Assembly (NCBI GenBank): GCA_963930645.1
Contig: OZ005648.1
Location: forward strand, 271,447,830-271,511,829
DNA from: Salticus scenicus
Taxonomy: Eukaryota; Arthropoda; Arachnida; Araneae; Salticidae
DNA length: 64,000 nucleotides
Reading direction: 5' to 3'
This document shows, one piece after another, positions 55,259-64,000 of this stretch (its first letter is position 1; every line of letters starts with the position of its first letter). A model generated the notes under the pieces. The model saw nothing but the letters and a program-made list of their open reading frames with translations, searched no databases and had not been told where the DNA came from. Made by a program: the position numbers and the translations under genes.

Positions 55259-57072
55259 ACTAGCCGCCTTCGGCGACCAGCTGGTTCGCGATGCTTGAAA
55301 AATCCGACTTTATGAAACTCCCGCTCGGTGGCGCCTGCGGCGCCTTTTTCCCGTTTCAGATCTTACAACAGCTTATTGACATATAGTAAGAATATCTTTA
55401 TTGAAAAGTTTAATCGCATTAAATTCCCGCTCGGTAGCCTGCGGCGCCCTCTGCCACTTTTAATTTCTGAAACAGCCTGTTCGCTCACCATGTTATGATC
55501 TTTCAAATTTCTGACTTTAGCAAAGTCCCGCTCGGTGGCGCCTGCGGCGCCTTTTCCCGTTTTAGAACATACAACACCTTCCTCGCTCATTAGAATTTAA
55601 AATATTGAAATTTTAAAATATTACATCACCATCTGGCGGTAGAAATTTCTGTAATCTACTGTTCAATTCTAAATCAACAAACCTTTCAAATGATGTATTA
55701 CTTGTGAAAATATTTTAATTAGTAGCTGAGATACAGAAGAAAACCTAAACAGGAAACCTTAAAACGTGTAAATCGGGTAAAATCTCGAATAATACTTTCG
55801 ATAATATAAAGGAACTTTAAAATATCTTTCGAATGATGTATTAAAAATAATATAATCATAATTAGAATTTGAAATATTGAAATTTTAAAATATTTCAGCG
55901 CCATCTGGCGGTAGAAATTTCTGTAATCTACTGTTCAATTCCAAATCAACAAAGCTTTCAAATGATGTATTACTCAGTGGCGGATCCAGAACTTGACTTT
56001 TGGGGGGGGCTAAGATTTTTCAAAGTGTTATTCTAGACCAATAAAAAATTTACAATTGCAATATTCAATTGTGAATGTCAGTGTTTTGGGGGGGGGGGCT
56101 TCAGCCCCCTAGCCCCCCCCTTAAATCCGCCACTGGATTACTTATGAAATTATTTTAATTAAAAGCTGAGATAAAAAAGAAAACCAAATACCTTGCCTTA
56201 AAATCTTAATATGCCAACCAATTTCAAACGCTGTAACTCTTTTTTTTGCCTTTTTTCCCTCTCCCTCAATCCCTTCCTAATAATCGTACTCTTTCAAAAA
56301 TATTCACAATCGAATTATCGGGCATTAAAACTACATACTACGAAATTTCGACGGCTGCAAATACTGCAAAATATAAAAGAAGACAATCTTTTTCCAATAA
56401 ATATGTCATTTTTTTAATTATTCATATATTTTCATGAAAATTGAACAGTAGCTTTATAATATGCTGTCTAGGCCGAATATTAATTCAAATGTAACGTGAA
56501 TGAAAATTTGAAAAAAAATTTAAAATTGCAATTTTCCCCCCCAGTATAAAACACATGATATCTTAATTGATTAGAACCATTTCCGTTTTCATCAGACAGT
56601 TGTCTCGTATGTGTTTTGTTTCCGATCGAGACCGCTTAGAAAATCGTCTGCCAAATGCCAACTAAATTTCATAGTTAATTTTAAAAAATCTAATTGATGT
56701 ATCGATAAGCCGCTTGCACTCTTAGATTCGGAAAAAATCCCCCTTTCATTTGGTACAAAATTCGTAATGATCGGACTAATATTTCTAATTTATTTTCCAT
56801 TTTTTCTGCTTTTAACTCCGTTAAAATATCTACTTTTATGCAATCGAGGTGAATTCTGAGGCATTGAGATCGCTTTTTGATTAAGACATAGGTCTACATT
56901 TTAATTAATATCTCCGCAACTAATTAAAATTTTTAAATTCTGTTTTGACTATCAACTCGGGAAGGCTTCTGAGCACCCGTATGTCAAATTTTATACTTCT
57001 GCGTTCAGTAGGGGCTGAACGTATAGATGCACAGACAGACAGACAGACAGACATCTTCTTTTATTATTATAG
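55259..57072 (+). mobile_element. Family B element, first of a head-to-tail pair
   Basis: Starts ACTAGCCGCCTTCGGCGACC and ends (CAGA)n then CTTCTTTTATTATTATAG, joined directly to the next copy with no spacer. It includes GCGCCATCTGGCGGTAGAAA modules and the B tail. A 161-bp hAT MITE (55975-56135) is inserted. Overlapping open frames at 56211-56437 are decayed versions of the poly-pyrimidine part found in every B copy. Confidence 0.9.
55975..56135. mobile_element. hAT MITE, 161 bp (CAGTGGCGGATCC ends)
   Basis: Ends are CAGTGGCGGATCCAG and TCCGCCACTG, with GGGGGGGCT and AGCCCCCC internal repeats. The flanks GTATTACT / GATTACTT suggest a slightly altered 8-bp target duplication. The sister B copy (57715-57760) reads continuously through GATGTATTACTTATGAAATT at the same site, confirming an insertion. 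Confidence 0.88.
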
Positions 57073-58697
57073 ACTAGCCGCCTTCGGCGACCAGCTGGTT
57101 CGCGATCCCTGAAAAATCCGACTTTACGAAATTCCCGCTCGGTGGCGCCTGCGGCGCCTTTTTCCCGTATCAGGTCTAATAACAGCTTATTGATATATTG
57201 TGAAAATAGCTTATCTAAATCGCAGTAAACTCCCGTGCGGTAGCGCCTTCGGCGCTGATATTTCAAATTTCTAACTTTAGCTAAGTCCCGCTCGGTGGAG
57301 CCTGCGGCGCCTTATCCCCGTTTTAGAACTTACAACACCTTCCTCGCTCATTGGAGTTTGAAATATTGAAATTTTAAAATATAGCAGCGCCATCTGGCGG
57401 TAGAAATTTCTGTAATATATTGTTCAATTTCAAATCAACAAAGCTTTCATATGATGTATTACTTATGAAAATATTTTAATTAGTAGCTGAGATACAAAAG
57501 GAAACCTAAAAAGGAAACCTTAAAACGTGTAAATCGGGTAAAATCTCGAATAATACTTTCGATAATATAAAAGAACTTTAAAATATCTTTCGAATGATGT
57601 ATTAAAAATTATATAATCATAATTAGAATTTGAAATATTGAAATTTTAAAATATTTCAGCGCCATCTGGCGGTAGAAATTTCTGTAATCTACTGTTCAAT
57701 TCCAAATCAACAAAGCTTTCAAATGATGTATTACTTATGAAATTATTTTAATTAGAAGCTGGGATAAAAAAGAAAACCAAATACCTTGCCTTAAAATCTT
57801 AATATGCCAACCAATTTCAAACGCTGCAACTCTTTTTTTTTTTTTTCCTTTTTTCCCTGTTCCTCAAACCCTCCCTAATAATCGTACTCTTTCAAAAATA
57901 TTCACAATCGAATTATCGGGCATTAAAACTACATACTACGAAATTTCGACTACTGCAAATACTGCAAAAAAATAAAAGAAGACAATCTTTTTCCAATCAA
58001 TATGTCATTTTTTTAATTATTCATATATTTTCATGAAAATTGAACAGTAGCTTTATAATATGCTGTCTAGGCCGAATATTAATTCAAATGTAACGTGAAT
58101 GAAAATTTGAAAAAAATTGAAAATTGCAATTTTCCCCCCCCCCCCAGTATAAAACACATGATATCTTAATTGATTACAACCATTTCCGTTTTCATCACAG
58201 ACATCACAGACAGTTGTCTCGTATGTGTTTTGTTTCCGATCGAGACCGCTTAGAAAATCGTCTGCCTGTTGAAACTAAATTTCATAGTTTAGTTAATTTT
58301 AAAAAATCTAATTGACGTATCGATAAGCCGCTTGCACTCTTAGATTCGGAAAAAATTCCCCTTTCATTTGGTACCAAATTCGTAATGATCGGACTAATAT
58401 TTCTATTTATTTTCCATTTTTTCTGCTTTTAACTCCGTTAAAATATCTACTTTTATGCAATCTCGGTGAATTCTGAGTCATTGAGATCGCTTTTTGATTA
58501 AGACATAGGTCTACATTTTAATTAATATCTCCGCAACTAATTAAAATTTTTAAATTCTGTTTTGACTATCCCCTCGGGCAGGCTTCTGAGCACCCGTATG
58601 TCAAATTTTGTAGTTCTGCATTCAGTAGGGGCTGAACGTATAGATGCTCAGACAGACAGACAGACAGACAGACAAACATCTTCTTTTATTATTATAG
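57073..58697 (+). mobile_element. Family B element, second of a head-to-tail pair
   Basis: Starts ACTAGCCGCCTTCGGCGACC immediately after the TATTATTATAG end of the previous copy and ends (CAGA)n, CTTCTTTTATTATTATAGAT, followed by (GATA)n to 58722. Internally it repeats the same order of modules as the first copy, with very high similarity in the 3' kilobase. The tandem arrangement may reflect insertion into the AT-rich tail of another copy, or rolling-circle-type amplification. Confidence 0.9.
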
Positions 58698-58988
58698 ATA
58701 GATAGATAGATAGATAGATAGAAGACTAACGAATATAATATATTGAACTTACAAGGTTCGATATTGACAAAAAATGGGTTTCTTTGACCCCTCACAAAAT
58801 TCAAAGTCGTAAAAACAGACATTTTCTAAAAATAGTCAAATCGTGTTCGAGATCTCTCAAAACATGAAAATCCATAGAAAACCCCAGGTCGAAAATTTTA
58901 CAAATCCAATACTTTCCTCTATTGAATACAGTAGAAAGTAAAAAATATAAACAATCCTTATCTCCTATTTTCCATTAGATAACTTTTA
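58698..58988. mobile_element. (GATA)n and a decayed tag-type 3' end
   Basis: GATAGATAGATAGATAGATA fills 58695-58722. At 58850-58940, CTCAAAACATGAAAATCC, GGTCGAAAATTTTACAAATC and the hairpin-like ACTTTCCTCTATTGAATACA...GTAGAAAGTAAAAAA form a 3' end of the same plan as E-H but with its own tag. Its 5' partner was not found. Confidence 0.6.
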
Positions 58989-60690
58989 ACTAGCATGTTG
59001 TGGCCACCACAAGACTTTCTTCTATATTTTCCTATATACATATTCAATCAGTGGCAATATTAAAAAAAAAAAAAATCGATAACTTTATCACAGATTTATA
59101 ATTCAACCATTCGTTTTAAAGGTATTGACGAGATCTTTCAAAAGATACCCATCTTGAAAATTTACCACCCCCGGGGGGGGGAGGGTACTTCCCTCCCAGG
59201 GGGGGGGGGGGAAGCGATGCCCCCACATGCACAGAAATTTTTTCCTAGTTAACTATTACTATTATCAATAACTCATATTAATTTTACAATCACAAGTTAA
59301 AAATAACTCGCATTATGTACATTTATACGAAATTTTGTCCTATACTGCCATGTTAAAAAATTAGAAAAAATACAATCACAGCGCCACCTGTTGAGCTATT
59401 GATCCCTAAATGTAATCAGCACCAGTTTATGTCGGGGCCCAAGTAAATACCAAGTTTGGTTAAATTTCGTTAAAAAAAAAAAAAAAATACTTTTTTTGTT
59501 GTTGTTAAAAGTAAAAAATCGATAACTTTGTTTTAAATTATCACAGATTTATAGTTCAACCATTCGTTTTAAAGGTATTGACGAGATCTTTCGAAAGATA
59601 CACATCTTGAAAATTTACCCCCCCCCCCCGGGGGGGAAGCGATGCCCCCCATGCACAATTTTTTTTTCCTAGTTAACTACTACTATTATCAATAATTCAT
59701 ATTAATTTTACAACTTATGTCCACTTTACCTCTACTGCACCACTTTATGTCCGGGACCAACTGAATACCAAGTTTGGTTAAATTTCGTTAAAAAAAAAAA
59801 AAAAAAGATTTTTTTTCGTTAAAAGTAAAAAAATTGATAACTTTGTTTCAAATTGTCACAGATTTATAGTTCAACCATTCGTTTTAAAGGTATTGACGAG
59901 AGCTTTCGAAAGATACCCATCTTGAAAATTTACCCCCCCGGGGGGGGAACCGGTGCCCTCACATGCACAAAATTTTTTTCATAGTTAACTACTACTATTA
60001 TCAATAATTCATATTAATTTTACAATCACAAGTTTAAAATAACGCTCATTATGTACATTTATACGAAATTTTGTCCTATACTGCCATGTTAAAAGTTTAC
60101 ATAAAATGCGATCACAGCGCCATCTGCTGGGCGATTGATCCCAAAATCTAATCAGCACCATTCCATGTCAGGGTCCAACTATATACCAAGTTTGGTTCAA
60201 TTTCATCCATCGGTTCGTACGATACGGTGAAAAATACGAAATTTTGCGATCACAGCGCCACCTGCTGGGCGATTGATCCCCAAATCTAATCAGCACCATG
60301 CCCCGTCAGGTTTCAACTACATACCAAGTTTGGTTGAATTTCATTCATTGGTTCGTGAGATACGGTGAAAAATACGAAATTTTGTCCTATACTGCCATGT
60401 TAAAAGTTTACATAAAATGCGATCACAGCGCCACCTGCTGGGCGATTGATCCCCAAATCTAATTAGCACAATGCCCCGCCAGGGTCCAACTATATACCAA
60501 GTTTGGTTGAATTTCATTCATTGGTTCGTGAGATACGGTGAAAACACGAAACCACAGACACACACACACAGACAGACATTTCAATTCGTGTTCAGGACAT
60601 CCCAAAACGTGTAGATCCGTCAAAAAACGGAGGTCGAAAATTTTCGCGAATCCAATACTTTCTCTATATTACATATAGAAGAAAGTAAAA
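58989..60690 (+). mobile_element. Family H element
   Basis: The 5' end TTGTGGCCACCACAAGACTT is a mini-hairpin (TTGTGG/CCACAA) plus tag CTTTCTTCTATATTT. The 3' end is ACTTTCTCTATATTACATAT...AGAAGAAAGT then AAAAAA, the tag inverted. The middle holds three long units (59080, 59515 and 59825) with CAACCATTCGTTTTAAAGGT, TATTGACGAGA and C/G-run palindromes. Then come three shorter units with ATCACAGCGCCACCTGCTGG and ACCAAGTTTGGTTGAATTTC at about 60060-60545. TGTCCTATACTGCCATGTTA is shared with family E monomers, showing sequence exchange. Confidence 0.88.
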
Positions 60691-61520
60691 AAGATACAAT
60701 AAACATACATTCGCATATAAAATTTAAGCTAATAAATTGTCTTTATTCTATAAACTTCAAGCTAGAAATTTATCTTATATTTCAATATTTAAAAAAATAA
60801 TTTCAAACAATTTTTATACATATAAATATATATATATATATATATTTTAATAACATAAAATAAAATCTTTGGAGCACATGATCAAAACTGAGTTATAAAG
60901 AGTAAAAATTCATAAATACTACACATCATACCCCGGGAAGAAAAGTAATACATGTCGAATAATGGCAATTTTAAGTTTATATCAGTTAAAAATGTGTATT
61001 GATTGAGACAACATACACGAAAAGCGTCATATCTCTATCTCGAAAATTATCCACCTGAAAAGCAGTTGTGTCAGTTTTATTGTACTGTTAATCAACGGTT
61101 TATCATTAAGTTGATTTTTTTCAAATACTGAATTTTTGAGTAGTGTCACTTTCCTCAGGGTGCGATATGAAAAATTTAATAGCTTTCCATTCCTAAATAT
61201 TTTCTTAATCTTGTAAGAAAATGTAAAAACCAGAAACTGAGAAAATCAAATTGAAGGATTTATTTGTTAAAAAGCGAGTCTCGGTTAGCTTTTACATTTT
61301 GCTGTTATAACTTTCACTCGATTTTGATGAAAATCCTTTAAAATGTTCTAACATTCTGAATTATGTATCAAAAATACTTTTTCTCAAATATTGATTGTTT
61401 GAAGGTGCAAAGGTCCTTTCTCCCTTTAAAAGAAATTTGTGTATTAATCAGAATTTTATTTTTAAAAAAGATTTTGTCTTTGTCAGAATTTAATTTAGTA
61501 CGACAGGAATAATTTATAAA
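60691..61520. other. Unassigned AT-rich DNA, no gene seen
   Basis: A (TA)n tract at 60829-60846. No gene or repeat was recognised. Confidence 0.4.
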
Positions 61521-62744
61521 CACTCATGTTTGTGTAAATTGCAACACCATGATGGGGTTATGCAAATTGAACAAAACTTACAAGAAATGTAAAGTGAGGT
61601 ATGGCATGCAAATGATTAGAATTACAAAGGCGGAGGGTGCCATACCAACAACTAACGGAGTTTGTACAAGGCCGCATCGTTGGTATGCGAGAGGGTGGAT
61701 TTTTGTATTGAGAAATCGCAGCCCGCACGCAGTGTAATGCCGCAACAGTGATGTGTGTTTGGAAAAAATGGACAGAGGAGAATCAAACAAGCCGAAAACC
61801 TAGCAGTGGGGTACGCAATAGGACAGTGACACGAGACGACAGTCACCTCATCTGCATAGCTGTGATGGACCGTACAGCGTCCTCTCGTGTGTTAGCACAA
61901 CATTGGAGCACGGCTACAGGTGTTTTGTTGTCTAGCTCCACGGTTCGTTGTCGTTTGCTGCAGCATGAACTGCATGCAAGGGTTCTTCTATGCAGGATTC
62001 CCCTCCTGCTGAATCACAAATGCCTCCAACTTCAATGGGCTCAACAACACAGCACGTAGCATGCCCAGTGGCAACAAATTGTTTTCTCCAATGAATCTCA
62101 CTGCAATCTAGAGTAACATGATGGAAGAGTAGGCGTCAGACGTTACAGGGGGGAACATCTGCTTGCACAGTGTGTTAGCCAGCATCATACTGCACAAACA
62201 CCTAGCATCATGGTGTGGGGAGCTATTGGGTATAACTGTTGATCCCATGTAGTGCACAGGTCAGAGGTCCTTCCCATTCTTCGACGCATTCCGGGTGCTG
62301 TATTTTAGCAGGATAATGCCCATGCACACGTTTCTCAGGCTGCACAAGCTTTCTTCAGTGCACAACATGTTTCGCTTCTTCCATGACCAGCTTATTCCCT
62401 GGGCATGTCGACCATCGAGCATGTCTGAGATTTCATTGGTCGGCGACTTGCTCATACAACTGGTGGGGCGCACAGTAAGATCGAATTTTGGCATCAAGTC
62501 GAAGCCGTCTGGAAAGCCATTACAGGATTACATTCAGAACCTGTATGATTCAATGCCACGACGTGTACAGGTTCTCATCACTTAGCGTGGCGGACACACA
62601 AAGTACTGATTTCAGACGTTCTTTTAGTTTTTTTGTCTTGTACATTTGATTGTTTATTTGTACCACTATCAGTAATATGTGGAAAAAATTTCATTAATTT
62701 CTGACAATTCTTTCATGGTGTTGCAATTTTCCCAAACATGAGTG
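61521..62744 (+). mobile_element. Tc1-like transposon, 1,224 bp, decayed
   Basis: Inverted ends CACTCATGTTTG(T/G)G...AAATTGCAACACCATGA are at 61521 and, complemented, at 62744. The right flank is TA (62745-62746). The left dinucleotide is AA, a probable mutation of TA. Nearly all of the interior is a transposase frame with stops. Length and layout are those of a standard Tc1 element with short inverted repeats and one intronless gene. It differs from the long-inverted-repeat Tc1-like element at 4533. Confidence 0.93.
61652..62584 (+). pseudogene. Tc1 transposase pseudogene (DD34E, first Asp changed to Asn)
   Basis: One frame from LTEFVQGRIVGMREGG (61652) runs to near 62500 with only point stops, for example at 61709, 62057, 62306 and 62426. 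It shows the paired helix-turn-helix (CNAATVMCVWKKWTEE), TASSRVLAQHWSTATGV, and RIPLLLNHKCLQLQWA. The catalytic region follows: FSNESHCNLE (Asp expected, Asn codon at 62090), QDNAHAHVSQ (Asp at 62312) and STIEHV (Glu at 62417). The last two are separated by 34 residues, the DD34E signature of Tc1. SIMVWGAIGYN is also clear. A frame change occurs near 62500 before the C-terminal SMPRRVQVLI. It is inactive. Confidence 0.92.
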
Positions 62745-62852
62745 TATAACAATCTTATAAATAAAAAAAAAGAAAAAATTGAACAGATATATAGAAACCT
62801 TTACCAACTATTCAGAAGACATCCCCATAAAGAAGATGTAGCCATCTATCCA
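62745..62852. other. Spacer leading into a minisatellite
   Basis: AT-rich. An open frame from 62742 continues into the minisatellite. There is no independent evidence of a start or promoter. Confidence 0.35.
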
Positions 62853-63262
62853 GAAGCCATTATTAAAACATATCCAGAAGAAATAGCCAACAAATATTTA
62901 GAAGCCATAATCCATGCATATCCTAGGGGCCTCAACAACAAATATTCAGAAACCATAACCTATATATATCCTCAAGTTATCGCCAGCAAATATTCAAAAG
63001 CTATAATCAATACACATTCAGAAAGATATTGACAACACATAGTAAGAAGCCATCATGAATATGTACTCCGATACTCCAAAGATATTGCCAACAAATATTC
63101 AGACGCCATCAACAATATATATTCGGAAGATATTGCTAACAAATATGCTAAAACCATTATCAATATGTATCTGCAGAAGATATTGCCAACAATATCCAGA
63201 AACAATTACCAATGTATATTTGGAAGATTTAACCAACGAATATTCAGAAACATTCAATTTAT
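62853..63262 (+). repeat. 48-bp minisatellite, nine diverged units, partly open in frame
   Basis: Units beginning GAA(G/A)CCAT(A/T)ATCAA...TATTCAGAAGA..ATTGCCAACAAATATTCA start at 62853, 62901, 62949, 62997, 63046, 63102, 63150, 63199 and 63247. The first four are exactly 48 bp and read as a 16-residue repeat (EAIIKTYPEEIANKYL, EAIIHAYPRGLNNKYS, ETITYIYPQVIASKYS). Later units have 1- to 8-bp length changes that break the frame. The 48-bp period and substitutions that leave the first units open could mean a former coding repeat, but no gene context is seen. Confidence 0.85.
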
Positions 63263-63401
63263 GAATACTGATGGTCTCAGATACCAAGATTGGTAATTGG
63301 TTACTACATGAGACTGAGGAAAAATCTCTAGCTTAAGAGTAGGTTTTTAAAAATGTAAAAGTTTTTACGGATTTAACAAAATATTCTAAGATATTTAAAG
63401 A
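63263..63401. other. Spacer, nothing recognised
   Basis: Short AT-rich interval between the minisatellite and the foldback element. Confidence 0.4.
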
Positions 63402-63736
63402 AGTTTGGAGTATAAGGTTGGTTTTTCATACCAACTGTGTGAAAAAAAGTATGCAATCGAACCCAGGCCTTTCACTTAACATGCGGATGCTCTTCTATTG
63501 AGCCACCCCGGCTGATAGCCAGCTCAACATTTCTCACATAATAACCATTACATCTGAGTTTGCAGATACAGTGACCTTGCTAATGGTTATTATGTGACAA
63601 ATGTCGAGCTGGTTATCAGCCAGGGTGATTCAGCGGAAAAGCATCCACACGTTAAGCATAGGGCCTGGGTTCGATTCCCAGCCTTGCCATTTTTCGTATA
63701 GTTGGTATAAAAAATATCAACCCTACACTCCAAACT
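63402..63736. mobile_element. Foldback element with tRNA-like sequence in both arms
   Basis: Arms of about 150 bp (63402-63550 and 63581-63736) are imperfect inverted repeats around a 30-base loop. The inner stem is ATAACCATTA / TAATGGTTAT. Each arm holds a tRNA-like unit pointing toward its own outer end. On the right, GTGATTCAGCGGAAAAGC (63625) and CTGGGTTCGATTCCCAG (63665) form an A box and a perfect 5-bp T stem with 7-base loop. On the left, the complement of 63507-63488 (GGTGGCTCAATAGAAGAGC) and of 63467-63453 does the same. Neither forms a complete cloverleaf. It could be two SINEs inserted head to head, or a MITE that captured a tRNA-like unit. Confidence 0.82.
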
Positions 63737-64000
63737 ACTTAAAATTAATTTTCACAGTTGATGAGTTTATCAATAAAATTTCTAAATATTTTAAGATCGG
63801 TTAAGAAATGAAATGGTAAAATTGAATATTGGCGGGCATTCTGGCATATTGGAAGTGGAACACCACAAAATAGCGACAAAGCAAGATCGCTGTCTGAAAT
63901 AAATAGTTCTGTTGTACTAAGAAAAAAAAAAAGCTGCAAAACGAAACAGTAATTTTGTTTTACATACAAGAAAGTTTAACTAATTTAAGTTGATAGTAAA
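63737..64000. other. AT-rich DNA, no gene seen
   Basis: No gene or repeat was recognised. A minus-strand open frame at 63745-63969 has no family motif. Confidence 0.4.

Noticed and set aside
1..64000. LTR retrotransposon, LINE reverse transcriptase, Rep/helicase, or viral gene
   Set aside because: No reverse-transcriptase YxDD context, gag zinc knuckle, long terminal repeat pair, helicase motif or viral protein was recognised on either strand.

Overview
The window is eukaryotic, AT-rich and repeat-rich. It is full of long A/T runs, poly-G/C runs and microsatellites. I found no convincing host protein-coding gene, rRNA or functional tRNA. What can be supported is a dense, nested deposit of transposable elements. 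The mix (mariner and Tc1-like relics, hAT and TTAA-type non-autonomous elements, THAP-encoding P-like relics, tRNA-derived SINEs with an AAC-rich tail, and many Helentron/HINE-like repeats starting CTAGC...) points to an arthropod. A spider or other arachnid is my best guess, but this is inference from repeat style, not from a marker gene.

I name the large non-autonomous repeat families by letter. B starts CTAGCCGCCTTCGGCG and ends in (CAGA)n plus TTTTATTATTATAG. D starts CTAGCGGGCTTCGCCC, contains GC-rich ~146-bp tandem repeats and ends ...AATAATATAAGGAGAT. L starts CTAGCAGACCCGGCC. C carries tandem units with CTGCCGAAGGCAG. E, F, G and H are four families with one shared plan: a family-specific tag near the 5' end, internal tandem repeats, a common pre-terminal motif (AAACGTGTA...TCGAAAATTTT), and a 3' hairpin that repeats the 5' tag in inverted orientation, followed by TAAAAA.

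Layout: 1-4530 is sparse, with a short tandem duplication and a hAT-type end. 4533-8552 is a Tc1-like element with long inverted repeats and a transposase C-terminal relic, interrupted by a 1,089-bp hAT element and other repeats. 8700-9925 is a TTAA-flanked MITE split by a hAT element. 10441-11345 is a tandem pair of C. 12641-14846 is B. 15114-16410 is E. 16846-20733 is F carrying a SINE and a 2.46-kb TA-flanked transposon. 21511-24378 is L with a THAP-bearing element inside. 25975-26815 is a C array. 27146-28049 is an internally deleted mariner. 29529-30790 is D. 30919-31930 (F, minus) abuts 31931-33276 (E, minus). 33610-34399 holds an E fragment with an intact SINE and a palindromic MITE. 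36546-40400 is a mosaic of hAT, D, E and B pieces. 40680-51930 is bracketed by 23-bp inverted repeats, has a THAP exon just inside, and is filled by two inverted D elements, a G copy and a 318-bp tandem array. 52180-53244 is F, 54224-55136 is G, 55259-58697 is two head-to-tail B copies and 58989-60690 is H. 61521-62744 is a dead Tc1 element, followed by a 48-bp minisatellite and a foldback pair of tRNA-like arms.

These sequences do not form a pathway. They record successive insertions, several of which are proven inside the window by target-site duplications or by an uninterrupted paralogous copy. The most interesting unexplained structure is the matched 5'-tag/3'-hairpin design of families E-H, with internal monomers of 172-174 bp in E and F. 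Positions, target-site duplications and motif matches were read by eye and should be treated as accurate to a few bases.
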